A DNA stretch of 64,000 nucleotides. Origin: GCA-2862545 sp047609825. GTDB taxonomy: Bacteria > Myxococcota_A > UBA796 > GCA-2862545. The notes under the pieces were generated by a model. It searched no databases and was not told the DNA's origin. It was given only the letters and a program-made list of their open reading frames with translations. The position numbers and the translations under genes were made by a program. The DNA is taken from the NCBI GenBank assembly GCA_047609825.1, contig JBLFXJ010000002.1, positions 1-64,000 of the forward strand, read 5' to 3'. This document shows, in pieces, positions 25,391 to 34,382 of the stretch; positions within the stretch are counted from its first letter, which is position 1; every line of letters starts with the position of its first letter.

Positions 25391-25455
25391 GGATTCACCT
25401 CGGCGGTCGGATCCGAGCAGCGGGTCGACACGTGACGACGTAGCCCAAGACGACG

Positions 25456-25485
25456 CGAGGGCCGACCGAAACCGGCCGACCCTCG
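25456..25485 (-). terminator. Hairpin downstream of the lipocalin-like lipoprotein gene
   Basis: Arms at 25456-25468 and 25473-25485 form a 13-bp stem in the minus-strand transcript, with two G-U pairs and a 4-nt loop. In the plus-strand transcript the same positions are mismatches, so it probably serves the gene ending at 25531. A T-tract is lacking. Confidence 0.55.
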
Positions 25486-25530
25486 TGCGAGAGTGCGCCA
25501 GCGGCCCGCACGGGCCGCCAGCACGCTGAC

Positions 25531-26157
25531 TCACTTGCCCACGCGGCCGATGTCGAGCGGGATGAACTCGGTGCCGTTCGAGGCCGTGATCTGGTCGACG
25601 CCCTTGTCGGCGCTCTTCCACGTGATCGTGTGGGTCTCGGTGCCGTTGCCCAGACCCGGGTCGAACTTGACCGAGATCTTGGAGTCGGTGGCCGAGGACA
25701 CGGTGTACTTCACCGGGCCGAACTTCTCGTCGGCGCCGAACTGCACGGTCACGTCGCTCTTGGTGAAGATGAGCTTGCTCTGCTTCATGAACTTGAGCTG
25801 GTTCATCATCATCTTCTTCTCGGGACCCTTCATGCCCTTGACCTCATCGAACAGCGTCTGCTCGGCGCCCTTGAGCTTGCCGAGCTTCTCGAGCTTGGCG
25901 GGCTTGCCGCTGAGCGCGGCGTCGATGATCTTGAAGTTGCGCATCTGATCGGACGGCGGGCGCATCTGCCAGGTGCCGATGACCTTGGACTCGGGCGTGG
26001 CCGCTTCCTTCTTGTCATCGCCGCCATCGTCTTCGTCGCCGCCACCGACCTCGACATCCGCTCCGCCCATGCAGGCGATCGTGGGCACGCCCATGACGAG
26101 GGTGAGGCCACCGGCGATCAGAAGGCGGCGCGCGTTGCGCTCGAGAAAGGTGCTCAT
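25531..26157 (-). CDS. Lipoprotein with lipocalin-like region, unknown function
   Basis: ATG at 26157 with AGGAG upstream. The signal peptide ends in PTIAC (Cys29), then comes an acidic Gly-rich linker (GGGDEDDGGDDKKE). The mature domain begins VIGTWQM, a GTW pattern often seen at the start of lipocalin-like barrels, and has a Lys-rich helical middle (KLEKLGKLKGAEQ, KGPEKKMMMNQL) and a C-terminal beta-rich part. Codon use is slightly less GC-rich than its neighbours. A palindromic site lies about 105 bp upstream, so it may be regulated on its own. Confidence 0.7.
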   Translation of the reverse strand: MSTFLERNARRLLIAGGLTLVMGVPTIACMGGADVEVGGGDEDDGGDDKKEAATPESKVIGTWQMRPPSDQMRNFKIIDAALSGKPAKLEKLGKLKGAEQTLFDEVKGMKGPEKKMMMNQLKFMKQSKLIFTKSDVTVQFGADEKFGPVKYTVSSATDSKISVKFDPGLGNGTETHTITWKSADKGVDQITASNGTEFIPLDIGRVGK

Positions 26158-26262
26158 CGATACTCCTGTTGGAGAAGAGCCGAAGTCGGTTTTCCGGCTC
26201 GGTCAACGGGAGGCTGCTTACCCCGATCACCCTCGAACGCGCAACGTCGGTAACAACCGGAT

Positions 26263-26280
26263 ACTGACCCATGAGTCAGT
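26263..26280. promoter_or_regulatory. Inverted repeat, possible operator
   Basis: ACTGAC (26263-26268) and GTCAGT (26275-26280) form a 6-bp inverted repeat with 6-bp spacing. It lies in the AT-richer intergenic region upstream of the leftward lipoprotein gene (start 26157) and downstream of the gene ending at 26371. It is a candidate protein-binding site. Confidence 0.35.
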
Positions 26281-26370
26281 ACAACGGATAAACCTACGTA
26301 ATGAGCGAGCACCGCAATCTGTTTCGAACTTGAGGGGGCGGGGGCGTCTACGTGCCGCGCCCGAGCCCTC

Positions 26371-26961
26371 TCATCGCGCCGCGGGCATGAGCGCCTGGAG
26401 TGCCTTGGTCTCCACCCGGGCAAATGCGCCATCCGCAGAGACGTGCGCCAGCTCCACCCGATCCCGGCCCACGGCCCACACCACGACTCGGTGCTCTGGG
26501 ATCATGTCGCCCGCCCGGACCACGATCTCGGCGCCGTCTGGGAGCACCAGCACGGCCCGCGCCGGCAGCGTGCCGGACAGCGTGGTGAGCAGCCGCATCC
26601 CCCACATGCTCGCCTCGGGCGGCCGGCCCGGGTCCCACACCGGCACCTGCACGGGGATCGGTATCAGCGGGGCGATGGCCGCCGGTGCAGCCGGTGCGGC
26701 GGCAGGCGGCTCGGACAGCGCCTCAGGTGCCACGCCCGCGAGGCGGGCACGGAGCGCGAGCGGATCTTCGGTCGAGGCGGGTGGCGGGTGTTCGGCGGGA
26801 GCCTCACCCGGCACCAGCGGCTCATCGCCACCAGCGGCGGGAAGCGCTGGCGTGGCCACGCCGCGGGCGGGCGCGGTGACCACGGGCTGAAACACACGCC
26901 CTGACGAGGGAATGGACTCACAGCCGCCCGCAAGAACCGCGATCACCGCAAACCAGCGCAT
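26371..26961 (-). CDS. Lipoprotein with PilP-like C-terminal domain
   Basis: ATG at 26961 with an AGG/GGAG region upstream; the lipobox is LAGGC (Cys14). A Pro/Ala-rich linker of about 90 residues leads to a C-terminal beta-rich domain (RAVLVLPDGAEIVVRAGDMIP, then HRVVVWAVGRDRVELAHVSADG). The pattern of a residue-poor strand, VxxGDxI, then RVxxIxxDxVEL resembles the PilP/GspC homology-region fold, which links inner-membrane and outer-membrane parts of type IV pili or type II secretion. No other pilus genes lie here, so the role is inferred weakly. Confidence 0.6.
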   Translation of the reverse strand: MRWFAVIAVLAGGCESIPSSGRVFQPVVTAPARGVATPALPAAGGDEPLVPGEAPAEHPPPASTEDPLALRARLAGVAPEALSEPPAAAPAAPAAIAPLIPIPVQVPVWDPGRPPEASMWGMRLLTTLSGTLPARAVLVLPDGAEIVVRAGDMIPEHRVVVWAVGRDRVELAHVSADGAFARVETKALQALMPAAR

Positions 26962-26975
26962 CCTGAGCTCCAGTG

Positions 26976-28361
26976 TCACCAGAAGAGCGGCCACCCGGAG
27001 GGGAGATACCACAGCATCAACGCGAACAGCGCCGGCAACGTGAGCAGGGCGCCGATCTGGCGCGGCACCGACTCGCCGAGCAACCGCGACGTTCCCCGCC
27101 AATCCGAGAGCAAAATAGCGAGGTAGATCATCCACAGTGGCTCGAGCGGCAGCCGGAACCGGGTCATGCCATACACCACCGAGATCGTGGCGAAGGTGTA
27201 GGCGATGGTGCCCAGAGCGATGGCGCCGAATGGGCCCCGGGCGCGGGCCCACGCCCCCAAGGTGCCGCCCAGCATCACCATCGCGGAGAACACGGCGGTG
27301 TAGGCGACCATGAACTCCTTGAGCTGCCAGGGCATGCCTCGGAAGTAGCCCCAGCGGATGTGGCGCGTGAGGAAGCTGTGCGGGTTGACGAACTGCGCCA
27401 GCCGCTGCGGAATCCGGGACGTGAACTCACCCGGGTTGTCGAGGATCCACTGCTTCGCGGCGTCCGCCTCGCAGGCCATCGCCTGAACCGGCGACTGCTT
27501 GCGCGGGCACGGCTTTCGCCCGATGCGGAGGTACCGCTGGAACAACGGCTGGGTCAGCATGCCGTTGCCGTAGTCGAACGTGAGCGGCGGGTAGTCGTTG
27601 TTGCCGAGGTAGAGCACGTGCCCCGAGGTGGCGTCTGTCACCAGGAATCCGCCGTGTTTCTCGCTCGCGTAGAACGAATACGGCGCCACCATCAACACGA
27701 TCCCGAGCAGGAACGCCACCGCGTGGCGCCACCCTCCCTTGGCGCCTTCCACCACGGCCGCAGGCGTCCAGGCCGCCGGGTACATCAGCCCGAGGAGGAA
27801 GAACGGCGGCAGATACGTGGCCATCCCGCGGAACAGGATCGCCATCCCCAGCGCCATGCCGCCCGGAAGCGCCCACCACCACGACAGCTCGCGCGCACGC
27901 AGCACCACGAGCGACGCGGCGAGCAGGCAGAAGATGTAGATCGTCTCGATCCACAAGGTGTTGGTGAACCAGGCAATCGTGGGGTTCACCGCGAATAACC
28001 ACGCCGCGATGCGCGCCACCCGACGGGTGCCCCCGACGCGCTCGCCGATCAGGTACATCAGCCCGATACTGATCCACGACAGCACCACGTGGACCCACTT
28101 GACCGCTTGGAACGATCCGGTGGCCACCTTGAACACGGCGAGCAGGTAGGGGAAGCCGGGGGCCGGCAACCAGCCCTTGCTGGCGGTCGTGAGCCCCCCG
28201 CCTCCGATGATCTTGTAGGCGATCGAACGGTAGATGCACTCGTCCCGCACGCACTCCAGCATCGGCCAGATCAGCAGCGGCACGACCCTACACAGCGCGC
28301 CCACGAGGAGCGCACCCCAGAGCCACCGGTCCTTCCACCACGGTGACGTACTGTCCTCCAC
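26976..28361 (-). CDS. GT39-type (PMT/ArnT-like) membrane glycosyltransferase
   Basis: GTG at 28361 with GGAGG 8 nt upstream; 461 residues and about ten to twelve membrane helices. The first periplasmic loop carries LECVRDECIYRSIAYKI, holding the acidic DE pair typical of the GT-C fold of family 39 (ArnT/PMT). Such enzymes move a sugar from a polyprenyl-phosphate donor to protein or lipid on the outer face of the inner membrane. The acceptor is unknown. The stop lies 14 bp before the PilP-like lipoprotein start, so the two may be cotranscribed. Confidence 0.82.
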   Translation of the reverse strand: MEDSTSPWWKDRWLWGALLVGALCRVVPLLIWPMLECVRDECIYRSIAYKIIGGGGLTTASKGWLPAPGFPYLLAVFKVATGSFQAVKWVHVVLSWISIGLMYLIGERVGGTRRVARIAAWLFAVNPTIAWFTNTLWIETIYIFCLLAASLVVLRARELSWWWALPGGMALGMAILFRGMATYLPPFFLLGLMYPAAWTPAAVVEGAKGGWRHAVAFLLGIVLMVAPYSFYASEKHGGFLVTDATSGHVLYLGNNDYPPLTFDYGNGMLTQPLFQRYLRIGRKPCPRKQSPVQAMACEADAAKQWILDNPGEFTSRIPQRLAQFVNPHSFLTRHIRWGYFRGMPWQLKEFMVAYTAVFSAMVMLGGTLGAWARARGPFGAIALGTIAYTFATISVVYGMTRFRLPLEPLWMIYLAILLSDWRGTSRLLGESVPRQIGALLTLPALFALMLWYLPSGWPLFW

Positions 28362-28451
28362 CGCAACAGCCTCCAGCGCACGGCCGTTAGTCCGTCCCGG
28401 CGTCGGGTACCAGCCGCCAGGCGCAGAGCCTGCATTCCGCGCTGGCGGAGA

Positions 28452-29504
28452 CTAGGCCGACAGGCGCCCGTACGCCCCTTCACGATCGGCGCGCATGGCG
28501 GCGATCAGCTCGTCGACCAGGGCCTCCTCGGCCTCCATCTCGGCCAGTCGACGGTGGAACCGGCGCCGCCGAGCGATCCCCGCAACCACGAGCAGCAGGC
28601 CGGCGACGCCGAACAGAGCGTCGGTGCTCGTGGTCCACGACAGGGACAGCGGCAGGCCACTGGACAGGGTGGCGTGGTAGGCCGCCTCGACATCCGGCAG
28701 GAACAGCCCGGTTGCCTTGTACATCGCGCCATCGACCGACCTTCCGGCAGCCAGCTCGGCCACGAGCACCTGCACCACGTCGGCGCCGTAGTTCACGCGC
28801 AGCCACTCGATCAGGTCAGCGGACTGGGCGTAGGCGAGTTGGGCTCGGTTGGGGTCGGCCGGGAACGCCCGGGTGAGCTGCGCCAGCGGGATCGGTCCGC
28901 CGAAGGCCGTGCCGCGAGCGATGGTCTGAGCGGTGTGCGGGCCGTTCTGCTTCGCCATCACCTGGGCGACGCCCTCCTGGACCCAGTCCGGCACCACAGC
29001 GGGCGCGAAGGCCCGGCCGAGCAAGATGTGCACCAACTCGTGATCGAGCACCTGCTCGAGCGGCTCGTCCATGCCCGAACGGGCTCCAGGGCCGCGCATG
29101 AACACCACACCGAGCCGCGGATAGGCCGTCGCATCGGCCCACGACGGAGCGCGTCCGGGCTGCATCTCGCGGAACTCCGCGTCGGTCGGCGCCATATAGA
29201 TGTGCACCGTGTCGCCGATCGGCACTCCCAGCTCGAGGGCGAGCCGGGGCAGGGCCTCGGACGCATGCCGGGCCAGGCGCAGCACCGTGGCGTATTGGTG
29301 CGGAGCGCCGTGCACCCGCACGAACGGACCACTGGCGCTCTGCCACCCCTCCGGCGGTGGCGGCACCTCCGCCGGCTCAGCCATCGGAGCGGACGACACC
29401 ACCCAATCTGCCGCCTGGGCGGGAGCGCCGATCCCGAAGGACAGGGCAGCTCCGAGTACGAGCGGAAGGAGGGGGGCGACGAGGCGGTGGATGAAGCGTT
29501 GCAT
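28452..29504 (-). CDS. Exported zinc peptidase (peptidase MA-like) with C-terminal membrane anchor
   Basis: ATG at 29504 starts a signal peptide ending near PAQA (about residue 31). Residue H155 begins the zinc motif HELVH (155-159), and a downstream acidic segment (VPDWVQEGVAQVMA) supplies the usual glutamate ligand of gluzincins. A membrane helix near the C-terminus (FGVAGLLLVVAGIA) is followed by a basic, charged tail. The protein should act in the periplasm, held in the inner membrane. Its substrate is unknown. The start is favoured over an upstream one because the signal peptide begins right after it. Confidence 0.8.
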   Translation of the reverse strand: MQRFIHRLVAPLLPLVLGAALSFGIGAPAQAADWVVSSAPMAEPAEVPPPPEGWQSASGPFVRVHGAPHQYATVLRLARHASEALPRLALELGVPIGDTVHIYMAPTDAEFREMQPGRAPSWADATAYPRLGVVFMRGPGARSGMDEPLEQVLDHELVHILLGRAFAPAVVPDWVQEGVAQVMAKQNGPHTAQTIARGTAFGGPIPLAQLTRAFPADPNRAQLAYAQSADLIEWLRVNYGADVVQVLVAELAAGRSVDGAMYKATGLFLPDVEAAYHATLSSGLPLSLSWTTSTDALFGVAGLLLVVAGIARRRRFHRRLAEMEAEEALVDELIAAMRADREGAYGRLSA

Positions 29505-29617
29505 GCATATGGAGTGAAGCACGTAGGCCTTGGCGACAACCAACTCGCGCTGGAAACGTTGCGTTCCCAGACATGCGGCTCGGCCATTCACCGCAAGATA
29601 GACCCCCTACTAATTAG

Positions 29618-29633
29618 ATAATGCGCGTATTAT
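29618..29633. promoter_or_regulatory. AT-rich palindrome in a divergent intergenic region
   Basis: ATAATGCGCGTATTAT pairs with itself in seven of eight positions. It sits in an unusually AT-rich patch (29605-29637) between the leftward peptidase gene and the rightward gene at 29767. It is a plausible operator or part of a promoter. Confidence 0.4.
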
Positions 29634-29766
29634 CGTAAGCTCCGTCCCTGGCCCGACGGCCAGGACCGACTGGCTCACCGGCCGACCCGGCGGCGCGGCG
29701 GCGCGGGAACCCACTTGCCAACCGCCATGTGGTGCGCAGGACAGCGGTGCAGGAGAGGTGCACCCG

Positions 29767-30348
29767 ATGTCTGCTCCGATCTCGCTCGAGCTCCGACTGG
29801 ACGCACGAGAGCCCGACCGGGTGTTCGTCTCGGTCCTGCTCGTGCCCAGCGATTCCGGGGCCCCCATCGGTGGGGTTTCAGTACAGCTGTTCACTCGTTC
29901 CGGACAGGATCTGGGCAACCGCCTGCTGCTGCCTATCGCGGGCCAGCTCGCGCAGGCGATGCGCAGCTCCGTCGAGCTGCGCACGCTCGAATCGATCCCG
30001 CCCGGCAGCAAGGTGGTCGCCACCGTGTGGTGGCCAGGCGGCCAGGTCGAGGCCACATGCCCTACCGACCCGGGTACCGAGCTCGGCTCCCACATGCGTG
30101 GCTGCAAGATGATCTCGCCGGCAGACGAATCGGAGCTCCGCCACCTCAACCTCGCTGAGCGCGAGCGCATCGCGGCCCGATTCCCCTGGGTCGACGAGCC
30201 GATGCTCCCGGCGGAGGAGCCCACCGCCTACTTCGAACCGACGCCGGAGGACGACCCAGATGGCTTCGTCGACGGGATCGCCAGCCAATACGACCTCGAC
30301 GAGGAATCGGCCGAGTGGCTGAAGGAGCTGCTCACCGAGGAAGAGTGA
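29767..30348 (+). CDS. Hypothetical acidic protein
   Basis: ATG at 29767 is preceded by AGGAGAGG with good spacing. The 193-residue product has a beta-rich N-terminal half (SLELRLDAREPDRVFVSVLL, SVQLFTRSGQDLGN, KVVATVWWPGGQVEATC) that could be a C2-like or immunoglobulin-like sandwich. The C-terminal half is acidic (TPEDDPDGFVDG, DEESAEWLKELLTEEE). It has no signal peptide, so it is probably cytoplasmic. I do not recognise it. It ends 3 bp from the convergent uridine kinase-like gene. Confidence 0.65.
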   Translation: MSAPISLELRLDAREPDRVFVSVLLVPSDSGAPIGGVSVQLFTRSGQDLGNRLLLPIAGQLAQAMRSSVELRTLESIPPGSKVVATVWWPGGQVEATCPTDPGTELGSHMRGCKMISPADESELRHLNLAERERIAARFPWVDEPMLPAEEPTAYFEPTPEDDPDGFVDGIASQYDLDEESAEWLKELLTEEE

Positions 30349-30351
30349 CGC

Positions 30352-30939
30352 TCAGCCGATCCGGTCCAGCAGCGTGCGGGCGAGTCCCGCCGGATCCTGG
30401 GTGCCGTCCAGCACGAGGTCGGCATGGGCGCGGCTGGGCTCGACATACCGCTCGTGCATCGGCAGCACCGTGTCGTGGTACTGCGCGAGGATCTCGTCGG
30501 CGGTCCTCCCTCGGCTGGCCACGTCGCGGGCGAGCCTACGCTCCAGGCGCAGCGGCCCCGGTGCGTGCACGTACACCCGAAGGTCGAATCGGCGCCGGAG
30601 CTCGGCATCGGCCAGCACCAGGATGCCCTCGACCAACACCACCGGCCGAGGGCTCAGCGCGTGCCACTCGCTCCGACCCCGCCGGGTGTGGGTCGGGAAG
30701 TCGTAGTCGGGCGCCACGGTCGATTCACCGGCACGAAGACGGTCCAGGGCCTCGACCAGCATCGGCGTGTCCAGCGCCGAGGGATGGTCGAAGTTGTGGG
30801 TCGTCGTGTCGCCGTGGAACGAGAGGTAGTACCAGTCGTGTGGCACCACGAGGCACCGGTCCCCCAGCGCTCTGGTGAGGTGCCGGGCCACCGTGGTCTT
30901 CCCGGACGCTGAGCCACCCGCCAGCCCGATGAGCCTCAC
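30352..30939 (-). CDS. udk: Uridine kinase-like P-loop kinase
   Basis: A 195-residue protein with Walker A GGSASGKTT (8-16), the VPHDWYYLSFHGD segment and NFDHPSALDTPML, which match uridine kinase (YYxD, FDHPDAFD). VVLVEGILVL fits the family's VEGIL strand. It would phosphorylate uridine and cytidine for pyrimidine salvage, though some relatives act on other small substrates. GTG at 30939 overlaps the parB stop by 4 bp, so it is translated from the parB transcript. Confidence 0.85.
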   Translation of the reverse strand: MRLIGLAGGSASGKTTVARHLTRALGDRCLVVPHDWYYLSFHGDTTTHNFDHPSALDTPMLVEALDRLRAGESTVAPDYDFPTHTRRGRSEWHALSPRPVVLVEGILVLADAELRRRFDLRVYVHAPGPLRLERRLARDVASRGRTADEILAQYHDTVLPMHERYVEPSRAHADLVLDGTQDPAGLARTLLDRIG

Positions 30940-31820
30940 TCGGCTGCGTCGGCGCGCAGGCGGGTGATCAGACGCTCCAGATCCTCCGCGTCGGCGAAGT
31001 CGATCACGATCCGACCGTCTCCCTTGGAGCGGGTCTGGATGCGCACGCTGGTGCGAAGCGACTCCTCGAGCAGCCGGGTGGCGTAGTCGAGGGTGCGCTC
31101 GCGCGCTCGGCGCTCCACCGCCTGGACCGGGCCCACCTTCACCTTGCGCTGGACCAGGCTCTCGGTCGCGCGCACGGACAGGCGCTGCGCGATCACCCGC
31201 GCGAGCACGGCGCGCAGCTCATCCACATCGGTGAGCGGCAGCAACGCCCGGGCATGGCCTGCGGAGATCCGACCATCCCGGATGGAGCCGAGCACGAACT
31301 CAGGCAGCTTGAGCAGGCGCACGGCGTTTGCGATGGTGGCCCGGTTCTTCCCGACCCGCTCGGCCACCTTCTCCTGGGTGTGCCCATACTCGACCATCAA
31401 CCGCTCGAAGCCGCGCGCCGCCTCGATCGGATCGAGATCGGACCGCTGGAGGTTCTCCACCAGGGCCACCTCGAGCTGGGCGGACCCGGACTCGGCGCCG
31501 TCGTACACCACGACCGGAACGTCAGCGAGCCCCGCGAGCGCCGACGCCCGCAGACGGCGCTCACCCGCGATGAGCACGTAGTGACCCTCGTGCCGGCGCA
31601 CCACGAGCGGCGACAGCACACCATGGGTGCGGATCGACTCCGCCAGTGAGCGGAGATCCTCGGCGTCGAAGACCTCTCGCGGCTGCTCTGGATTCGGCTG
31701 GATCTCATCGAGGGGCACCGTTCGCAGGCGCCCGCCGTCAGCTGAAGGGAGGGCGTCGAGCGCCCCTTCCGGGATGAGGGAGGCGAAGCCACGCCCAAGA
31801 CCACGACCGACCCGACTCAT
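30936..31820 (-). CDS. parB: Chromosome partitioning protein ParB
   Basis: ATG at 31820 with GGAGGG 4 nt upstream; 294 residues. The start RGLGRGF is typical of chromosomal ParB. PNPEQPR (42-48), GERRLRAS (86-93, the CTP-binding GERR box), ENLQRSDLDPIEAA (122-135) and a helix-turn-helix near 146-170 (GHTQEKVAERVGKNRATIAN) follow. A C-terminal dimer region ends the protein. ParB loads at parS sites and spreads with CTP. Four parS-like sites lie 1.3-2.6 kb upstream. The usual partner gene parA is missing between rsmG and parB, where only 60 bp remain. Confidence 0.95.
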   Translation of the reverse strand: MSRVGRGLGRGFASLIPEGALDALPSADGGRLRTVPLDEIQPNPEQPREVFDAEDLRSLAESIRTHGVLSPLVVRRHEGHYVLIAGERRLRASALAGLADVPVVVYDGAESGSAQLEVALVENLQRSDLDPIEAARGFERLMVEYGHTQEKVAERVGKNRATIANAVRLLKLPEFVLGSIRDGRISAGHARALLPLTDVDELRAVLARVIAQRLSVRATESLVQRKVKVGPVQAVERRARERTLDYATRLLEESLRTSVRIQTRSKGDGRIVIDFADAEDLERLITRLRADAAE

Positions 31821-31880
31821 CGCACCCTCCGTACCTGCCAGCAGCTGATCTGCCGACAATAGCGGACCGCGATCTCCCCG

Positions 31881-32426
31881 TCACGCGCCGATCTTCGTCA
31901 GCTCCACCGCCAGTCGTTCCCGCCCCTGCACGACGTACCGCTGGCGACCCACCTCATCGAACACCTCCGACGACGGCACCGCGGCCCCTCCCTGCAGGAA
32001 CAACACCACCGATCCGCCAGGTCGCAGGAGCCTCTCGGCGTGTTGGAACACCGCGGGCGGTGGCGCGAACGCCCTCGCCGTCACCCCGTCATAGGCGCCG
32101 GAGGGCAGCGCCTCGACCCGCTGACACATCACGCGCACCCGATCGCGATCCACATCGGCCGCGGCGAGCACATGCTCGAGGAAGACACACCGCTTGCGAC
32201 GGCTATCGACGAGGTCGACCCGAAGTTCCGGGTGCAGGTGCGCGAGCACGACACCGGGAAAGCCCGCCCCGGTGCCGAGGTCGGCCCAGTGCCCCGCGGG
32301 ACGAAGCCAGCCGACGGCCCCCTCCGCGTCGATGTAGTGCTCATCCACCGGCCCGGGACCGACGAGGTTCATCACCCGTCGCCACGCCTCGAGCTCACGT
32401 CGGTGTACGGCCAGCAGATCAGCCAT
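31881..32426 (-). CDS. rsmG: 16S rRNA (guanine527-N7)-methyltransferase
   Basis: A 181-residue SAM-dependent methyltransferase. The SAM-binding motif is HWADLGTGAGFPGVVLA, followed by VDLVDSRRKRCVFLEHV and the TARAFAPPPAVFQHAE segment characteristic of RsmG (GidB). It methylates G527 of 16S rRNA. The protein is shorter than E. coli RsmG (207 residues), lacking some N-terminal residues. Its ATG shares the A of the mnmG stop codon (TGATG at 32424-32428), so the two are coupled. mnmG-rsmG adjacency is typical near bacterial replication origins. Confidence 0.93.
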   Translation of the reverse strand: MADLLAVHRRELEAWRRVMNLVGPGPVDEHYIDAEGAVGWLRPAGHWADLGTGAGFPGVVLAHLHPELRVDLVDSRRKRCVFLEHVLAAADVDRDRVRVMCQRVEALPSGAYDGVTARAFAPPPAVFQHAERLLRPGGSVVLFLQGGAAVPSSEVFDEVGRQRYVVQGRERLAVELTKIGA

Positions 32427-34276
32427 CAGACCGCCGACGCGCGAGCGAGCCATCCGGCCATGGCATTCACCGCGGCTGGAGTGACGGTTGGGAGGCGCGC
32501 GAGCTGCCCCAGAGTGGACGGTCGGGCACGGGTAGCCCGCTCTCGCACCTCGTTGGAGAGGAAATCCAGCTCGTTCCAATCCAATGACGGGGGAAGCCGC
32601 ACCCGCTCGAGACGCCGCGCATTCAGGGCTCGGCGCTCGGCCTGGTCCAGGTAGCCAGCGTACTTGATGTCGGTCTCGACCTGCTCGGCCACCGCAGGCT
32701 CCACCTCCGGGAACCCGAGGATCTCCACCAGATGCGCCCAGGTGGCGGTGGGGCGACGGAGCAGCTCCTCCGCAGGCACCGGCTTCCTCAACCCGCCGAG
32801 CCCGCGCGACTGGAGCGCACCGACGAGGTCGGGGCGGGGGACCACCCGGGTCTGGGCCAGGCGTGCCCGCGCCTCGACGATGGCCGACCCACGGGCCCCG
32901 AACCGCGCCCACGTCTCGTCATCGATCAGCCCGAGCTGCCGACCGCGAGCCATGAGCCTGCGGTCGGCGTTGTCCTCGCGGAGCAGCAGTCGGTGCTCGG
33001 CGCGGGAGGTGAACATCCGGTACGGCTCCCCGCCTACCCCGCGGGTCACGAGGTCGTCGATGAGCACGCCGATGTAGCCCTCAGAGCGTTCCACGTGGAA
33101 CACCTCACCCCGGGCGGCGCTGACCCCGGCGACGAATCCCTGGACGGCCGCCTCTTCGTACCCAGACGTGCCGTTGACCTGCCCGGCCAGGTACAGGCCG
33201 GGCACAGCGCGGTGCTGCAGGTCAGGGCCGAGGTCTCGCGGGTCGGCGAAGTCGTACTCCACCGCGTAGCCATATTGAACGATTTTTGCTCTTTCGAGAC
33301 CCTTAATCAGATGAACGGCCTGTTCCTGGACGGGGTCGGGGAGCGAGGTGGAGAGCCCGTTGAGGTACACCCGATCGGTGGACAGGCCCTCGGGCTCGAC
33401 GAACAGCAGGTGCCGCTCGCGGTCGGGAAACCGGACGATCTTGTCTTCGATCGACGGGCAATACCGGGGACCGCGGCCGACGATGGCGCCGCTGTACATA
33501 GACGACAGGTGCACGTTCGCGCGCACCAGCGCGTGCACCGCGGGGTTGGTGTATGCCAGGTGGCAGGTGATCTGACGCAGCTTCGGACCCGGCCGTCCGA
33601 ACGAGAACCTGCCATCAGGTAGGGTGTCGTCCTGCGCATCCAGCCGGTCCCAGTCGATTGTGCGACCATCGAGTCGCGGCACCGTGCCCGTCTTCAGCCG
33701 ACCGAGCCTGAGCCCGAGCTCCGCCAGGGACCGCGACAATCGATGGGCCGCGCCGTCACCGATGCGCCCACCCTGGACCCGCTGGTCTCCGCGGTGCATC
33801 ACCCCCGACAGGAACGTGCCTGTGGTGAGCACGACCCGCGGGGCCGAGAGCGCTACGCCATCTCCCAGCTCGACCCCACACACCGCCCCGGCGCGGGTGC
33901 GAATGCCCGCGACCTCCGCCTCGATCAGCACCAGTCCCGCGATGGCCGTCAGTTGGCGCCGCATCACCTGCGGGTAGACATCGATGTCCACCTGTGCGCG
34001 CGACGCCTGCACCGCCAGGCCCTTGCGCGTGTTCAACCGACGGAACTGGATCGATGACTCATCGGCGACCTTCGCCATGAGGCCGCCCAGGGCGTCCAGC
34101 TCGCGCACGAGGTGACCCTTGGCGAGCCCGCCGATGGCGGGATTGCACGACAGACGACCCACATGGGCCAGCCGCAGCGTGACCATCGCCACGCGCTGAC
34201 CGAGCCGGGCAGCCGCAGCCGCAGCCTCACAACCCGCGTGTCCCGCACCGACGACGATGAGGTCGAAGCCCCGCAT
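32426..34276 (-). CDS. mnmG: tRNA uridine-5-carboxymethylaminomethyl modification enzyme MnmG
   Basis: A 616-residue FAD-binding protein starting MRGFDLIVVGAGHAGCEAA (FAD motif, residues 8-19). SCNPAIGGLAKGHLVRELDALGG, GTFLSGVMHRG and PGLYLAGQVNGTSGYEEAA are family hallmarks. With MnmE it modifies U34 of several tRNAs. The 3' half holds a parS-like word at 33087-33102, encoding FHVER. Three perfect parS sites sit just upstream of its start. The gene is first in the mnmG-rsmG-parB-udk series on the minus strand. Confidence 0.95.
   Translation of the reverse strand: MRGFDLIVVGAGHAGCEAAAAAARLGQRVAMVTLRLAHVGRLSCNPAIGGLAKGHLVRELDALGGLMAKVADESSIQFRRLNTRKGLAVQASRAQVDIDVYPQVMRRQLTAIAGLVLIEAEVAGIRTRAGAVCGVELGDGVALSAPRVVLTTGTFLSGVMHRGDQRVQGGRIGDGAAHRLSRSLAELGLRLGRLKTGTVPRLDGRTIDWDRLDAQDDTLPDGRFSFGRPGPKLRQITCHLAYTNPAVHALVRANVHLSSMYSGAIVGRGPRYCPSIEDKIVRFPDRERHLLFVEPEGLSTDRVYLNGLSTSLPDPVQEQAVHLIKGLERAKIVQYGYAVEYDFADPRDLGPDLQHRAVPGLYLAGQVNGTSGYEEAAVQGFVAGVSAARGEVFHVERSEGYIGVLIDDLVTRGVGGEPYRMFTSRAEHRLLLREDNADRRLMARGRQLGLIDDETWARFGARGSAIVEARARLAQTRVVPRPDLVGALQSRGLGGLRKPVPAEELLRRPTATWAHLVEILGFPEVEPAVAEQVETDIKYAGYLDQAERRALNARRLERVRLPPSLDWNELDFLSNEVRERATRARPSTLGQLARLPTVTPAAVNAMAGWLARASAV
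33087..33102. promoter_or_regulatory. parS: parS-like site inside mnmG
   Basis: CGTTCCACGTGGAACA differs from the parS consensus TGTTCCACGTGGAACA only at the first base. The 14-bp core GTTCCACGTGGAAC is a perfect palindrome. It lies inside the mnmG coding sequence. Confidence 0.85.
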
Positions 34277-34321
34277 GGTCGCCGGCTAACCGTCCCCCGC
34301 CCGGCGTGCTGGACGGATCGG

Positions 34322-34337
34322 TGTTCCACGTGGAACA
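34322..34337. promoter_or_regulatory. parS: parS centromere site 1
   Basis: A perfect TGTTCCACGTGGAACA, the conserved bacterial ParB-binding palindrome, 46 bp upstream of mnmG in the intergenic region. It is one of three sites within 116 bp. Confidence 0.97.
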
Positions 34338-34382
34338 TGGCCGCGCGCGGACCTATGCGGCCTGAGCGGGGCGCTGCGGCAG

